Part shown: piece by piece, positions 36,901-51,599 of the stretch
Layout of the letters: the number at the start of each line of letters is the position of its first letter
Numbering within the stretch: position 1 is the stretch's first letter
Source: Nemertoderma westbladi
Taxonomy: Eukaryota; Xenacoelomorpha; Nemertodermatida; Nemertodermatidae
Direction: 5' to 3'
DNA: 64,000 nucleotides
Assembly (NCBI GenBank): GCA_032718475.1
Contig: JAUCBJ010008402.1
Coordinates: forward strand, 62,001 to 126,000
The notes under the pieces: generated by a model
What the model saw: the letters and a program-made list of their open reading frames with translations, nothing else
What the model was told of the DNA's origin: nothing
The model's database searches: none
Made by a program: the position numbers and the translations under genes

Positions 36901-39045
36901 CCTCAGCTACCAACCTCCAGCTGCCCACTGTAAACTGTAAGATAACCTCAGCCACCAACCTTCCAGCTGCCACTGTAAACTGTAAGATAACCTCATCTAC
37001 CAGCCACCCAGCTGCCCACTGTAAACTGTAAGATAACCTCAGCTACCAACCTTCCAGCTGCCCACTGTAAACTGTAAGATAACCTCAGCTACCAACCTTC
37101 CAGCTGCCCACTGTAAACTGTAAGATAACCTCAGCTACCAACCATCCAGCTGCCCACTGTAAACTGTAAGATAACCTCAGCTACCAACCTTCCAGCTGCC
37201 AACTGTAAACTGTAAGATAACCTCAGCTACCAACAACCCAGCTGCCCACTGTAAACTGTAAGATAACCTCAGCTACCAACCTCCCAGCTGCCCACTGTAA
37301 ACTGTAAGATAACCTCAGCTACCAACCTTCCAGCTGCCCACTGTAAACTGTAAGATAACCTCAGCTACCAACCTTCCAGCTGCCCACTGTAAACTGTAAG
37401 ATAACCTCAGCTACCAACCACCCAGCTGCCCACTGTAAACTGTAAAATAACCTCAGCTACCAACCTTCCAGGTGCCCACTGTAAACTGCAAGATAACCTC
37501 AGCTACCAACCACCCAGCTGCCCACTGTAAACTGCAAGATAACCTCAGCTACCAAACTTCCTTCCAGCTGCCCACTGTAAACTGTAAAATAACCTCAGCT
37601 ACCAACCTTCCAGGTGCCCACTGTAAACTGTAAGATAACCTCATCTACCAACCTTCCTTCCAGCTGCTCACTGTAAACTGTAAGATAACCTCAGCTACCA
37701 ACCTTCCAGCTGCCCACTGTAAACTGTAAGATAACCTCAGCTACCAACCTTCCAGCTGCCCACTGTAAACTGTAAGATAACCTCAGCTACCAACCATCCA
37801 GCAACCCACTGTAAACTGTAAGATAACCTCAGCTACCAACCTCCCAGCTGCCCACTGTAAACTGTAAGATAACCTCGGCTACCAACCTTCCAGCTGCCCA
37901 CTGTAAACTGTAAGATAACCTCAGCTACCAACCATCCAGCTGCCCAAGGTAAACTGTAAGATAACCTCAGCTACCAGCCTTCCAGCTGCCCACTGTAAAC
38001 TGTAAGATAACCTCAGCTACCAACCACCCAGCTGCCCACTGTAAACTGTAAGATAACCTCAGCTACCAACCATCCAGCTGCCCACTGTAAACTGTAAGAT
38101 AACCTCGGCTACCAACCTTCCTTCCAGCTGCCCACTGTAAACTGTAAGATAACCTCAGCTACCAACCATCCAGCTGCCCAAGGTAAACTGTAAGATAACC
38201 TCAGCTACCAACCTTCCTTCCAGCTGCCCACTGTAAACTGTAAGATAACCTCAGCTACCAACCTTCCTTCCAGCTGCCCACTGTAAACTGTAAGATAACC
38301 TCAGCTACCAACCTTCCAGCTGCCCACTGTAAACTGTAAGATAACCTCAGCTACCAACCATCCAGCTGCCCAAGGTAAACTGTAAGATAACCTCAGCTAC
38401 CAACCTTCCTTCCAGCTGCCCACTGTAAACTGTAAGATAACCTCAGCTACCAACCTTCCTTCCAGCTGCCCACTGTAAACTGTAAGATAACCTCAGCTAC
38501 CAACCTTCCAGCTGCCCACTGTAAACTGTAAGATAACCTCAGCTACCAACCTTCCAGCTGCCCACTGTAAACTGTAAGATAACCTCAGCTACCAACCATC
38601 CAGCTGCCCAAGGTAAACTGTAAGATAACCTCAGCTACCAACCTTCCTTCCAGCTGCCCACTGTAAACTGTAAGATAACCTCAGCTACCAGCCTTCCAGC
38701 TGCCCACTGTAAACTGTAAGATAACCTCAGCTACCAACCACCCAGCTGCCCACTGTAAACTGTAAGATAACCTCAGCTACCAACCTTCCAGCTGCCCACT
38801 GTAAACTGTAAGATAACCTCAGCTACCAACCACCCAGCTGCCCACTGTAAACTGTAAGATAACCTCAGCTACCAACCTTCAGCTGCCCACTGTAAACTGT
38901 AAGATAACCTCAGCTACCAACCTCCCAGCTGCCACTGTAAACTGTAAGATAACCTCAGCTACCAACCACCCAGCTGCCACTGTAAACTGTAAGATAACCT
39001 CAGCTACCAACCTTCCAGCTGCCCACTGTAAACTGTAAGATAACC
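33375..39045 (+). repeat. Sat2 duplication of about 1.9 kb (offset 3780 bp)
   Basis: Segment 33375-35265 is repeated at 37155-39045. Shared variants include GTAAAATAACC (33663/37443), AAACTTCCTTCC, CAGCTGCTCACTG, CCATCCAGCAACCC (34016/37796) and AACCTTCAGCTGCC. Its left part is itself the end of the 4.5-kb block, so part of this sequence exists three times (about 25680-26213, 33420-33955 and 37200-37735). Confidence 0.85.
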
Positions 39046-41685
39046 TCAGCTACCAACCATCCAGCAACCCACTGTAAACTGTAAGATAACCTCAGCTACC
39101 AACCATCCATCTGCCCACTGTAAACTGTAAGATAACCTCAGCTACCAACCATCCAGCTGCCTAAGGTAAACTGTAAGATAACCTCAGCTACCAGCCTTCC
39201 AGCTGCCCACTGTAAACTGTAAGATAACCTCAGCTACCAACCTCCCAGCTGCCACTGTAAACTGTAAGATAACCTCAGCTACCAACCTTCCAGCTGCCCA
39301 CTGTAAACTGTAAGATAACCTCAGCTACCAACCTCCCAGCTGCCACTGTAAACTGTAAGATAACCTCAGCTACCAACCACCCAGCTGCCACTGTAAACTG
39401 TAAGATAACCTCAGCTACCAACCTTCCAGCTGCCCACTGTAAACTGTAAGATAACCTCAGCTACCAACCATCCAGCTGCCCACTGTAAACTGTAAGATAA
39501 CCTCAGCTACCAACCTTCCAGCTGCCACTGTAAACTGTAAGATAACCTCAGCTACCAACCTTCCAGCTGCCCACTGTAAACTGTAAGATAACCTCAGCTA
39601 CCAACCATCCAGCTGCCCACTGTAAACTGTAAGATAACCTCAGCTACCAACCTTCCAGCTGCCCACTGTAAACTGTAAGATAACCTCAGCTACCAACCAT
39701 CCAGCTGCCCACTGTAAACTGTAAGATAACCTCAGCTACCAACCTCCCAGCTGCCCACTGTAAATGTAAGCTGTAAGATAACCTCAGCTACCAACCTTCC
39801 TTCCAGCTGCCCACTGTAAACTGTAAGATAACCTCAGCTACCAACCTTCCAGCTGCCCACTGTAAACTGTAAGATAACCTCAGCTACCAACCTTCCAGCT
39901 GCCCACTGTAAACTGTAAGATAACCTCAGCTACCAACCTTCCAGCTGCCCACTGTAAACTGTAAGATAACCTCAGCTACCAACCTTCCAGCTGCCCACTG
40001 TAAACTGTAAGATAACCTCAGCTACCAACCTTCCTTCCAGCTGCCCACTGTAAACTGTAAGATAACCTCAGCTACCAACCTTCCTTCCAGCTGCCCACTG
40101 TAAACTGTAAGATAACCTCAGCTACCAACCTTCCAGCTGCCCACTGTAAACTGTAAGATAACCTCAGCTACCAACCTTCCAGCTGCCCACTGTAAACTGT
40201 AAGATAACCTCAGCTACCAACCATCCAGCTGCCCAAGGTAAACTGTAAGATAACCTCAGCTACCAACCTTCCTTCCAGCTGCCCACTGTAAACTGTAAGA
40301 TAACCTCAGCTACCAGCCTTCCAGCTGCCCACTGTAAACTGTAAGATAACCTCAGCTACCAACCACCCAGCTGCCCACTGTAAACTGTAAGATAACCTCA
40401 GCTACCAACCTTCCAGCTGCCCACTGTAAACTGTAAGATAACCTCAGCTACCAACCACCCAGCTGCCCACTGTAAACTGTAAGATAACCTCAGCTACCAA
40501 CCTTCAGCTGCCCACTGTAAACTGTAAGATAACCTCAGCTACCAACCTCCCAGCTGCCACTGTAAACTGTAAGATAACCTCAGCTACCAACCACCCAGCT
40601 GCCACTGTAAACTGTAAGATAACCTCAGCTACCAACCTTCCAGCTGCCCACTGTAAACTGTAAGATAACCTCAGCTACCAACCATCCAGCAACCCACTGT
40701 AAACTGTAAGATAACCTCAGCTACCAACCATCCATCTGCCCACTGTAAACTGTAAGATAACCTCAGCTACCAACCATCCAGCTGCCTAAGGTAAACTGTA
40801 AGATAACCTCAGCTACCAGCCTTCCAGCTGCCCACTGTAAACTGTAAGATAACCTCAGCTACCAACCTCCCAGCTGCCACTGTAAACTGTAAGATAACCT
40901 CAGCTACCAACCTTCCAGCTGCCCACTGTAAACTGTAAGATAACCTCAGCTACCAACCTCCCAGCTGCCACTGTAAACTGTAAGATAACCTCAGCTACCA
41001 ACCACCCAGCTGCCACTGTAAACTGTAAGATAACCTCAGCTACCAACCTTCCAGCTGCCCACTGTAAACTGTAAGATAACCTCAGCTACCAACCATCCAG
41101 CTGCCCACTGTAAACTGTAAGATAACCTCAGCTACCAACCTTCCAGCTGCCACTGTAAACTGTAAGATAACCTCAGCTACCAACCTTCCAGCTGCCCACT
41201 GTAAACTGTAAGATAACCTCAGCTACCAACCATCCAGCTGCCCACTGTAAACTGTAAGATAACCTCAGCTACCAACCTTCCAGCTGCCCACTGTAAACTG
41301 TAAGATAACCTCAGCTACCAACCATCCAGCTGCCCACTGTAAACTGTAAGATAACCTCAGCTACCAACCTCCCAGCTGCCCACTGTAAATGTAAACTGTA
41401 AGATAACCTCAGCTACCAACCTTCCTTCCAGCTGCCCACTGTAAACTGTAAGATAACCTCAGCTACCAACCTTCCAGCTGCCCACTGTAAACTGTAAGAT
41501 AACCTCAGCTACCAACCTTCCAGCTGCCCACTGTAAACTGTAAGATAACCTCAGCTACCAACCTTCCAGCTGCCCACTGTAAACTGTAAGATAACCTCAG
41601 CTACCAACCTTCCAGCTGCCCACTGTAAACTGTAAGATAACCTCAGCTACCAACCTTCCTTCCAGCTGCCCACTGTAAACTGTAA
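38385..41685 (+). repeat. Sat2 tandem duplication, period 1625 bp
   Basis: Copies abut at about 38385-40009 and 40010-41634, and the similarity runs on to about 41685. The markers CCATCCATCTGCCC (39108/40733 region), CTGCCTAAGG and the odd unit CACTGTAAATGTAA (39761/41386) all lie 1625 bp apart. In that odd unit the next word is GCTG in the first copy but ACTG in the second, one of the few differences. Confidence 0.87.
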
Positions 41686-44600
41686 GATAACCTCGGCTAC
41701 CAACCTCCTAGCTGCCCACTGTAAACTGTAAGATAACCTCAGCTACCAACCACCCAGCTGCCCACTGTAAACTGTAAGATAACCTCAGCTACCAACCTTC
41801 CAGCTGCCCACTGTAAACTGTAAGATAACCTCAGCTACCAACCACCCAGCTGCCCACTGTAAACTGTAAGATAACCTCAGCTACCAACCACCCAGCTGCC
41901 CACTGTAAACTGTAAGATAACCTCAGCTACCAACCTTCCAGCTGCCCACTGTAAACTGTAAGATAACCTCAGCTACCAACCACCCAGCTGCCCACTGTAA
42001 ACTGTAAGATAACCTCAGCTACCAACCTTCCTTCCAGCTGCCAACTGTAAACTGTAAGATAACCTCGGCTACCAACCTCTTAGCTGCCCACTGTAAACTG
42101 TAAGATAACCTCAGTTACCAACCTTCCTTCCAGCTGCCCACTGTAAACTGTAAGATAACCTCAGCTACCAACCTTCCTTCCAGCTGCCCACTGTAAACTG
42201 TAAGATAACCTCAGCTACCAACCTCCCAGCTGCCACTGTAAACTGTAAGATAACCTCAGCTACCAACCACCCAGCTGCCCACTGTAAACTGTAAGATAAC
42301 CTCAGCTACCAACCTCCCAGCTGCCACTGTAAACTGTAAGATAACCTCAGCTACCAACCACCCAGCTGCCCACTGTAAACTGTAAGATAACCTCAGCTAC
42401 CAACCTCCCAGCTGCCAACTGTAAACTGTAAGATAACCTCAGCCACCAACCTTCCAGCTGCCCACTGTAAACTGTAAGATAACCTCATCTACCAGCCACC
42501 CAGCTGCCCACTGTAAACTGTAAGATAACCTCAGCTACCAACCTTCCAGCTGCCCACTGTAAACTGTAACATATACTCAGCTAACAACCACCCAGCTGCC
42601 CACTGTAAGCTGTAACATATACTCAGCTAGCAACCACCAAGCTAGCTGCCCACTGTAAGCTGTAACATATACTCAGCTAACAACCACCCAGCTGCCCACT
42701 GTAAGCTGTAACATATACTCAGCTAGCAACCACCCAGCTGCGCACTGTAAGCTGTAACATATACTCAGCTAGCAACCACCCAGCTGCGCACTGTAAGCTG
42801 TAACATATACTCAGCTAGCAACCTCCCAGCAGCCCATTGTAAGCTGTAAATTATACTCAGCTAGCAACCACCAAGCTGCCCACTGTAAGCTTTAACATAT
42901 ACGCAGCTAGCAACCTCCCAGCAGCCCACTGTAAGCTTTAACATATACTCAGCTAGCAACCACCAAGCTGCCCACTGTAAGCTGTAACATATACTCAGCT
43001 ACCAACCTTCCAGCTGCCCACTGTAAACTGTAACAATACTCAGCTAGCAACCACCCAGCTGCCCACTGTAAACTGTAACATATACTCAGCTACCAACCTT
43101 CCAGCTGCCCACTGTAAACTGTAACATATACTCAGCTAGCAACCTCCCAGCAGCCCATTGTAAGCTGTAAATTATACTCAGCTAGCAATCACCAAGCTGC
43201 CCACTGTAAGCTGTAACATATACTCAGCTAGCAACCTCCCAGCAGCCCATTGTAAGCTGTAAATTATACTCAGCTAGCAACCACCCAGCTGCCCACTACT
43301 GTAAGCTGTAAATTATACTGAGCTAGCAACCACCAAGCTGCCCACTGTAAGCTGTAACATATACTCAGCTGGAAACCTCCCAGCAGCCCATTGTAAGCTG
43401 TAAATTATACTCAGCTAGCAACCACCAAGCTGCCCATTGTAAGCTGTAAATTATACTCAGCTAGCAACCACCAAGCTGCCCACTGTAAGCTGTAATATAT
43501 ACTCAGCTAGCAACCACCCAGCTGCCCACTACTGTAAGCTGTAAATTATACTCAGCTAGCAACCACCAAGCTGCCCACTGTAAGCTGTAACATATACTCA
43601 GCTGGAAACCTCCCAGCAGCCCATTGTAAGCTGTAAATTATACTCAGCTAGCAACCACCAAGCTTCCCATTGTAAGCTGTAAATTATACTCAGCTAGTAA
43701 CCACCAAGCTGCCCACTGTAAGCTGTAACATATACTCAGCTAGCAACCTCCCAGCAGCCCATTGTAAGCTGTAAATTATACTCAGCTAGCAACCACCCAG
43801 CTGCCCACTACTGTAAGCTGTAAATTATACTCAGCTAGCAACCACCAAGCTGCCCACTGTAAGCTGTAACATATACTCAGCTGGAAACTTCCCAGCAGCC
43901 CATTGTAAGCTGTAAATTATACTCAGCTAGCAACCACCAAGCTGCCCATTGTAAGCTGTAAATTATACTGAGCTAGCAACCACCAAGCTGCCCACTGTAA
44001 GCTGTAACATATACTCAGCTAGCAACCACCCAGCTGCCCACTGTAAACTGTAACATATACTCAGCTACCAACCATCCAGCTGCCCACTATAAGCTGTTAC
44101 ATATACTCAGCTAGCAGCCACCCAGCTGCCCACTGTAAGCTGTATCATATACTCAGCTAGCAACCACGAAGCTGCCCACTGTAAGCTGTAACATATACTC
44201 AGCTAGCAGCCACCCAGCTGCTCAATGTAAGCTGTAACATATACTCAGTTACCAACTACCCAGCTGCCCACTGTAAGCTGTAACATATACTCAGCTACCA
44301 ACCACCCAGCTGCCCACTGTAAGCTGTAACATATACTCAGCTAGCAACCACCCAGCTGCGCACTGTAAGCTGTAACATATACTCAGCTAGCAACCACCCA
44401 GCTGCGCACTGTAAGCTGTAACATATACTCAGCTAGCAACCTCCCAGCAGCCCATTGTAAGCTGTAAGATAACCTCGGCTACCAACCATCCTTCCAGCTG
44501 CCCACTGTAAACTGTAAGATAACCTCAGCTACCAACCTTCCTTCCAGCTGCCAACTGTAAACTGTAAGATAACTTCAGCTACCAACCTCCCAGCTGGCCA

Positions 44601-46129
44601 CTGTAAACTGTAAGATAACCTCAGCTACCAACCTTCCAGCTGCCCACTGTAAACTGTAAGATAACCTCATCTACCAACCTTCCTTCCAGCTGCCCACTGT
44701 AAACTGTAAGATAACCTCGGCTACCAACCTTCCAGCTGCTCACTGTAAACTGTAAGATAACCTCAGCTACCAACCTTCCTTCCAGCTGCCAACTGTAAAC
44801 TGTAAGATAACCTCGGCTACCAACCATCCTTCCAGCTGCCAACTGTAAACTGTAAGATAACCTCAGCTACCAACCTTCCAGCTGCCCACTGTAAACTGTA
44901 AGATAACCTCGGCTACCAACCATCCAGCTGCCCACTGTAAACTGTAAGATAACCTCAGCTACCAACCTTCCAGCTGCCCACTGTAAACTGTAAGATAACC
45001 TCAGCTACCAACCTTCCAGCTGCCCACTGTAAACTGTAAGATAACCTCGGCTACCAACCATCCAGCAACCCACTGTAAACTGTAAGATAACCTCAGCTAC
45101 CAACCTTCCAGCTGCCCACTGTAAACTGTAAGATAACCTCGGCTACCAACCATCCAGCAACCCACTGTAAACTGTAAGATAACCTCAGCTACCAACCTTC
45201 CAGCTGCACACTGTAAACTGTAAGATAACCTCAGCTACCAACCTTCCTTCCAGCTGCCCACTGTAAACTGTAAGATAACCTCGGCTACCAACCTTCCAGC
45301 TGCCCACTGTAAACTGTAAGATAACCTCAGTTACCAACCTTCCTTCCAGCTGCCAACTGTAAACTGTAAGATAACCTCAGCTACCAACCTTCCAGCTGCC
45401 CACTGTAAACTGTAAGATAACCTCGGCTACCAACCATCCAGCAACCCACTGTAAACTGTAAGATAACCTCAGCTACCAACCTTCCAGCTGCACACTGTAA
45501 ACTGTAAGATAACCTCAGCTACCAACCTTCCAGCTGCCCACTGTAAACTGTAAGATAACCTCAGCTACCAACCTTCCAGCTGCCCACTGTAAACTGTAAG
45601 ATAACCTCAACTACCAACCACCAAGCTGTCCACTGTAAGCTGTAACATATAATCAGCTACCAACCACCCAGCTGCCCACTGTAAACTGTAACATATACTC
45701 AGCTAGCAACCACCAAGCTGCCCACTGTAAGCTGTAACATGGGTGCCCACTGTAAGCTGTAACATATACTCAACTAGCAACCACCCAGCTGCGCACTGTA
45801 AGCTGTAACATATACTCAGCTAGCAGCCACTCAGCTGCCCAATGTAAGCTGTAACATATACTCAGCTAGCAGCCACCCAGCTGCCCACTGTAAGCTGTAA
45901 CATATACTCAGCTAGCAACCACCAAGCAGCCCACTGTAAGCTGTAACATATACTCAGCTACCAACCTTCCAGCTGCCCACTGTAAGCTGTTACATATACT
46001 CAGCTAGCAACCACCAAGCTGCCCAATGTAAGCTGTAACATATACTCAGCTAGCAACCACCAAGCTGCCCACTGTAAGCTGTAACATATACTCAGCTAGC
46101 AACCACCCAGCTGCCCAATGTAAGCTGTA

Positions 46130-49100
46130 ACATATAATCTGCTCGAAACAACCCAGCTGCCCACTGTAAGCTGTAACATATACTCAGCTAGCAACCACCC
46201 AGCTGCCCAATGTAAGCTGTAACATATACTCTGCTAGCAACCACCCAGCTGCCCACTGTAAGCTGTAACATATACTCTGCTACCAACCACCCAGCTGCCC
46301 ACTGTAAGCTGTAACATATACTCAGCTACCAACCACCCAGCTGCCCACTGTAAACTGTAACATATACTCAGCTACCAACTACCCAGCTGCACACTGTAAG
46401 CTGTAACATATACTCAGCTAGCAACCACCCAGCTGCCCACTGTAAGCTGTAACATATACTCAGCTACCAACCACCCAGCTGCCACTGTAAACTGTAACAT
46501 ATACTCAGCTACCAACTACTCAGCTGCCCACTGTAAGCTGTAACATATACTCAGCTAGCAACCACCCAGCTGCCCACTGTAAGCTGTAACATATACTCAG
46601 CTACCAACCACCAAGCTGCCCACTGTAAGCTGTAACATATACTCAGCTACCAACCACCCAGCTGCCCACTGTAAGCTGTAACATATACTCAGCTACCAAC
46701 CACCCAGCTGCCACTGTAAACTGTAACATATACTCAGCTACCAACTACCCAGCTGCCCACTGTAAGCTGTAACATATACTCAGCTAGCAACCACCCAGCT
46801 GCCCACTGTAAGCTGTAACATATACTCAGCTACCAACCACCAACCTGAACAATGTAAGCTGTAACATATACTCAGCTACCAACCACCCAGCTGCCCACTG
46901 TAAGCTGTAACATATACTCAGCTACCAACCACCAAGTTGCCAACTGTAAACTGTAACATATACTCAGCTACCAACTACCCAGCTGCCCACTGTAAGCTGT
47001 AACATATGCTCAGCTAGCAACCACCAAGCAGCCCACTGTAAGCTGTAACATATACTCAGCTACCAACCTTCCAGCTGCCCACTGTAAGCTGTTACATATA
47101 CTCAGCTAGCAACCACCAAGCTGCCCAATGTAAGCTGTAACATATACTCAGCTAGCAACCACCAAGCTGCCCACTGTAAGCTGTAACATATACTCAGCTA
47201 GCAACCACCCAGCTGCCCACTGTAAGCTTTAACATATACTCAGCTAGCAACCACCCAGCTGCCCAATGTAAGCTGTAACATATAATCTGCTAGCAACAAC
47301 CCAGCTGCCCACTGTAAGCTGTAACATATACTCAGCTAGCAACCTCCCAGCTGCCCAATGTAAGCTGTAACATATACTCTGCTAGCAACCACCCAGCTGC
47401 CCACTGTAAGCTGTAACATATACTCTGCTACCAACCACCCAGCTGCCCACTGTAAGCTGTAAATTATACTCAGCTAGCAACCACCAAGCTGCCCACTGTA
47501 AGCTGTAACATATACTCAGCTGGAAACCTCCCAGCAGCCCATTGTAAGCTGTAAATTATACTCAGCTAGCAACCACCAAGCTGCCCATTGTAAGCTGTAA
47601 ATTATACTCAGCTAGCAACCACCAAGCTGCCCACTGTAAGCTGTAACATATACTCAGCTAGCAACCTCCCAGCAGCCCATTGTAAGCTGTAAATTATACT
47701 CAGCTAGCAACCACCCAGCTGCCCACTACTGTAAGCTGTAAATTATACTCAGCTAGCAACCACCAAGCTGCCCACTGTAGGCTGTAACATATACTCAGCT
47801 GGAAACCTCCCAGCAGCCCATTGTAAGCTGTAAATTATACTCAGCTAGCAACCACCAAGCTGCCCATTGTAAGCTGTAAATTATACTCAGCTAGCAACCA
47901 CCAAGCTGCCCACTGTAAGCTGTAACATATACTCAGCTACCAACCACCCAGCTGCCCACTGTAAACTGTAACATATACTCAGCTACCAACCTTTCAGCTG
48001 CCCACTGTAAGCTGTAACATATACTCAGCTAGCAACCTCCCAGCAGCCCACTGTAAGCTGTATATTATACTCAGCTAGCAACCACCAAGCTGCCCACTGT
48101 AAGCTGTAACATATACTCAGCTACCAACCACCCAGCTGCCCACTGTAAGCTGTAACATATACTCAGCTACCAACCACCAAGTTGCCCACTGTAAACTGTA
48201 ACATATACTCAGCTACCAACTACCCAGCTGCCCACTGTAAGCTGTAACATATACTCAGCTAGCAACCTCCCAGCAGCCCACTGTAAGCTGTAACATATAC
48301 TCAGCTACCAACCACCCAGCTGCCCACTGTAAGCTGTAACATATACTCAGGTAGCAACCTCCCAGCAGCCCACTGTAAGCTGTAACATATACTCAGCTTC
48401 CAACCACCCAGCTGCGCACTGTAAGCTGTAACATATACTCAGCTAGCAGCCACCCAGCTGCGCACTGTAAGCTGTAACATATACTCAGCTACCAACCACC
48501 CAGCTGCCCACTGTAAACTGTAACATATACTCAGCTACTAACTACCCAGCTGCCCACTGTAAGCTGTAACATATACTCAGCTAGCAACCACCCAGCTGCC
48601 CACTGTAAGCTGTAACATATACTCAGCTACCAACCACCCAGCTGCCCACTGTAAACTGTAACATATACTCAGCTAGCTACCTCCCAGCAGCCCACTGTAA
48701 GCTGTAACATATAATCTGCTCGAAACAACCCAGCTGCCCACTGTAAGCTGTAACATATACTCAGCTAGCAACCACCCAGCTGCCCAATGTAAGCTGTAAC
48801 ATATACTCTGCTAGCAACCACCCAGCTGCCCACTGTAAGCTGTAACATATACTCTGCTACCAACCACCCAGCTGCCCACTGTAAGCTGTAACATATACTC
48901 AGCTACCAACCACCCAGCTGCCCACTGTAAACTGTAACATATACTCAGCTACCAACTACCCAGCTGCACACTGTAAGCTGTAACATATACTCAGCTAGCA
49001 ACCACCCAGCTGCCCACTGTAAGCTGTAACATATACTCAGCTACCAACCACCCAGCTGCCACTGTAAACTGTAACATATACTCAGCTACCAACTACTCAG

Positions 49101-51283
49101 CTGCCCACTGTAAGCTGTAACATATACTCAGCTAGCAACCACCCAGCTGCCCACTGTAAGCTGTAACATATACTCAGCTACCAACCACCAAGCTGCCCAC
49201 TGTAAGCTGTAACATATACTCAGCTACCAACCACCCAGCTGCCCACTGTAAGCTGTAACATATACTCAGCTACCAACCACCCAGCTGCCACTGTAAACTG
49301 TAACATATACTCAGCTACCAACTACCCAGCTGCCCACTGTAAGCTGTAACATATACTCAGCTAGCAACCACCCAGCTGCCCACTGTAAGCTGTAACATAT
49401 ACTCAGCTACCAACCACCAACCTGAACAATGTAAGCTGTAACATATACTCAGCTACCAACCACCCAGCTGCCCACTGTAAGCTGTAACATATACTCAGCT
49501 ACCAACCACCAAGTTGCCAACTGTAAACTGTAACATATACTCAGCTACCAACTACCCAGCTGCCCACTGTAAGCTGTAACATATGCTCAGCTAGCAACCA
49601 CCAAGCAGCCCACTGTAAGCTGTAACATATACTCAGCTACCAACCTTCCAGCTGCCCACTGTAAGCTGTTACATATACTCAGCTAGCAACCACCAAGCTG
49701 CCCAATGTAAGCTGTAACATATACTCAGCTAGCAACCACCAAGCTGCCCACTGTAAGCTGTAACATATACTCAGCTAGCAACCACCCAGCTGCCCACTGT
49801 AAGCTTTAACATATACTCAGCTAGCAACCACCCAGCTGCCCAATGTAAGCTGTAACATATAATCTGCTAGCAACAACCCAGCTGCCCACTGTAAGCTGTA
49901 ACATATACTCAGCTAGCAACCTCCCAGCTGCCCAATGTAAGCTGTAACATATACTCTGCTAGCAACCACCCAGCTGCCCACTGTAAGCTGTAACATATAC
50001 TCTGCTACCAACCACCCAGCTGCCCACTGTAAGCTGTAAATTATACTCAGCTAGCAACCACCAAGCTGCCCACTGTAAGCTGTAACATATACTCAGCTGG
50101 AAACCTCCCAGCAGCCCATTGTAAGCTGTAAATTATACTCAGCTAGCAACCACCAAGCTGCCCATTGTAAGCTGTAAATTATACTCAGCTAGCAACCACC
50201 AAGCTGCCCACTGTAAGCTGTAACATATACTCAGCTAGCAACCTCCCAGCAGCCCATTGTAAGCTGTAAATTATACTCAGCTAGCAACCACCCAGCTGCC
50301 CACTACTGTAAGCTGTAAATTATACTCAGCTAGCAACCACCAAGCTGCCCACTGTAGGCTGTAACATATACTCAGCTGGAAACCTCCCAGCAGCCCATTG
50401 TAAGCTGTAAATTATACTCAGCTAGCAACCACCAAGCTGCCCATTGTAAGCTGTAAATTATACTCAGCTAGCAACCACCAAGCTGCCCACTGTAAGCTGT
50501 AACATATACTCAGCTACCAACCACCCAGCTGCCCACTGTAAACTGTAACATATACTCAGCTACCAACCTTTCAGCTGCCCACTGTAAGCTGTAACATATA
50601 CTCAGCTAGCAACCTCCCAGCAGCCCACTGTAAGCTGTATATTATACTCAGCTAGCAACCACCAAGCTGCCCACTGTAAGCTGTAACATATACTCAGCTA
50701 CCAACCACCCAGCTGCCCACTGTAAGCTGTAACATATACTCAGCTACCAACCACCAAGTTGCCCACTGTAAACTGTAACATATACTCAGCTACCAACTAC
50801 CCAGCTGCCCACTGTAAGCTGTAACATATACTCAGCTAGCAACCTCCCAGCAGCCCACTGTAAGCTGTAACATATACTCAGCTACCAACCACCCAGCTGC
50901 CCACTGTAAGCTGTAACATATACTCAGGTAGCAACCTCCCAGCAGCCCACTGTAAGCTGTAACATATACTCAGCTTCCAACCACCCAGCTGCGCACTGTA
51001 AGCTGTAACATATACTCAGCTAGCAGCCACCCAGCTGCGCACTGTAAGCTGTAACATATACTCAGCTACCAACCACCCAGCTGCCCACTGTAAACTGTAA
51101 CATATACTCAGCTACTAACTACCCAGCTGCCCACTGTAAGCTGTAACATATACTCAGCTAGCAACCACCCAGCTGCCCACTGTAAGCTGTAACATATACT
51201 CAGCTACCAACCACCCAGCTGCCCACTGTAAACTGTAACATATACTCAGCTAGCTACCTCCCAGCAGCCCACTGTAATCTGTA
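46130..51283 (+). repeat. Sat2 type-B tandem duplication, period 2577 bp
   Basis: The unique word GCTCGAAACAACCC occurs at 46141 and 48718. CAACCTGAACAATG, CTGTAGGCTG, TATATTATACTC and CTCAGGTAGC recur at the same 2577-bp offset. The copies are head to tail (about 46130-48706 and 48707-51283) and nearly identical. Confidence 0.88.
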
Positions 51284-51599
51284 ACATATACTCAGCTACC
51301 AACCACCCAGCTGCCCACTGTAAGCTGTAACATATACTCTGCTACCAACCACCCAGCTGCCCACTGTAAGCTGTAACATATATTCAGCTACCAACCACCT
51401 AGCTGCCCACTGTAAACTGTAACATTACTCAGCTACCAACTACCCAGCTGCCCACTGTAAACTGTAATATATACTCAGCTACCAACTACCCAGCTGCCCA
51501 CTGTAAGCTGTAACATATACTCAGCTACCAACTACCCAGCTGCCCACTGTAAGCTGTAACATATACTCAGCTAGCAACCACCCAGCTGCCCACTGTAAG

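Noticed and set aside
21370-44842. Small minus-strand ORFs such as MVAEVILQFTVAAGWLLAEY in Sat2
   Set aside because: They are short open stretches of the 46-50 bp satellite, identical in duplicated blocks, with no start context or domain.
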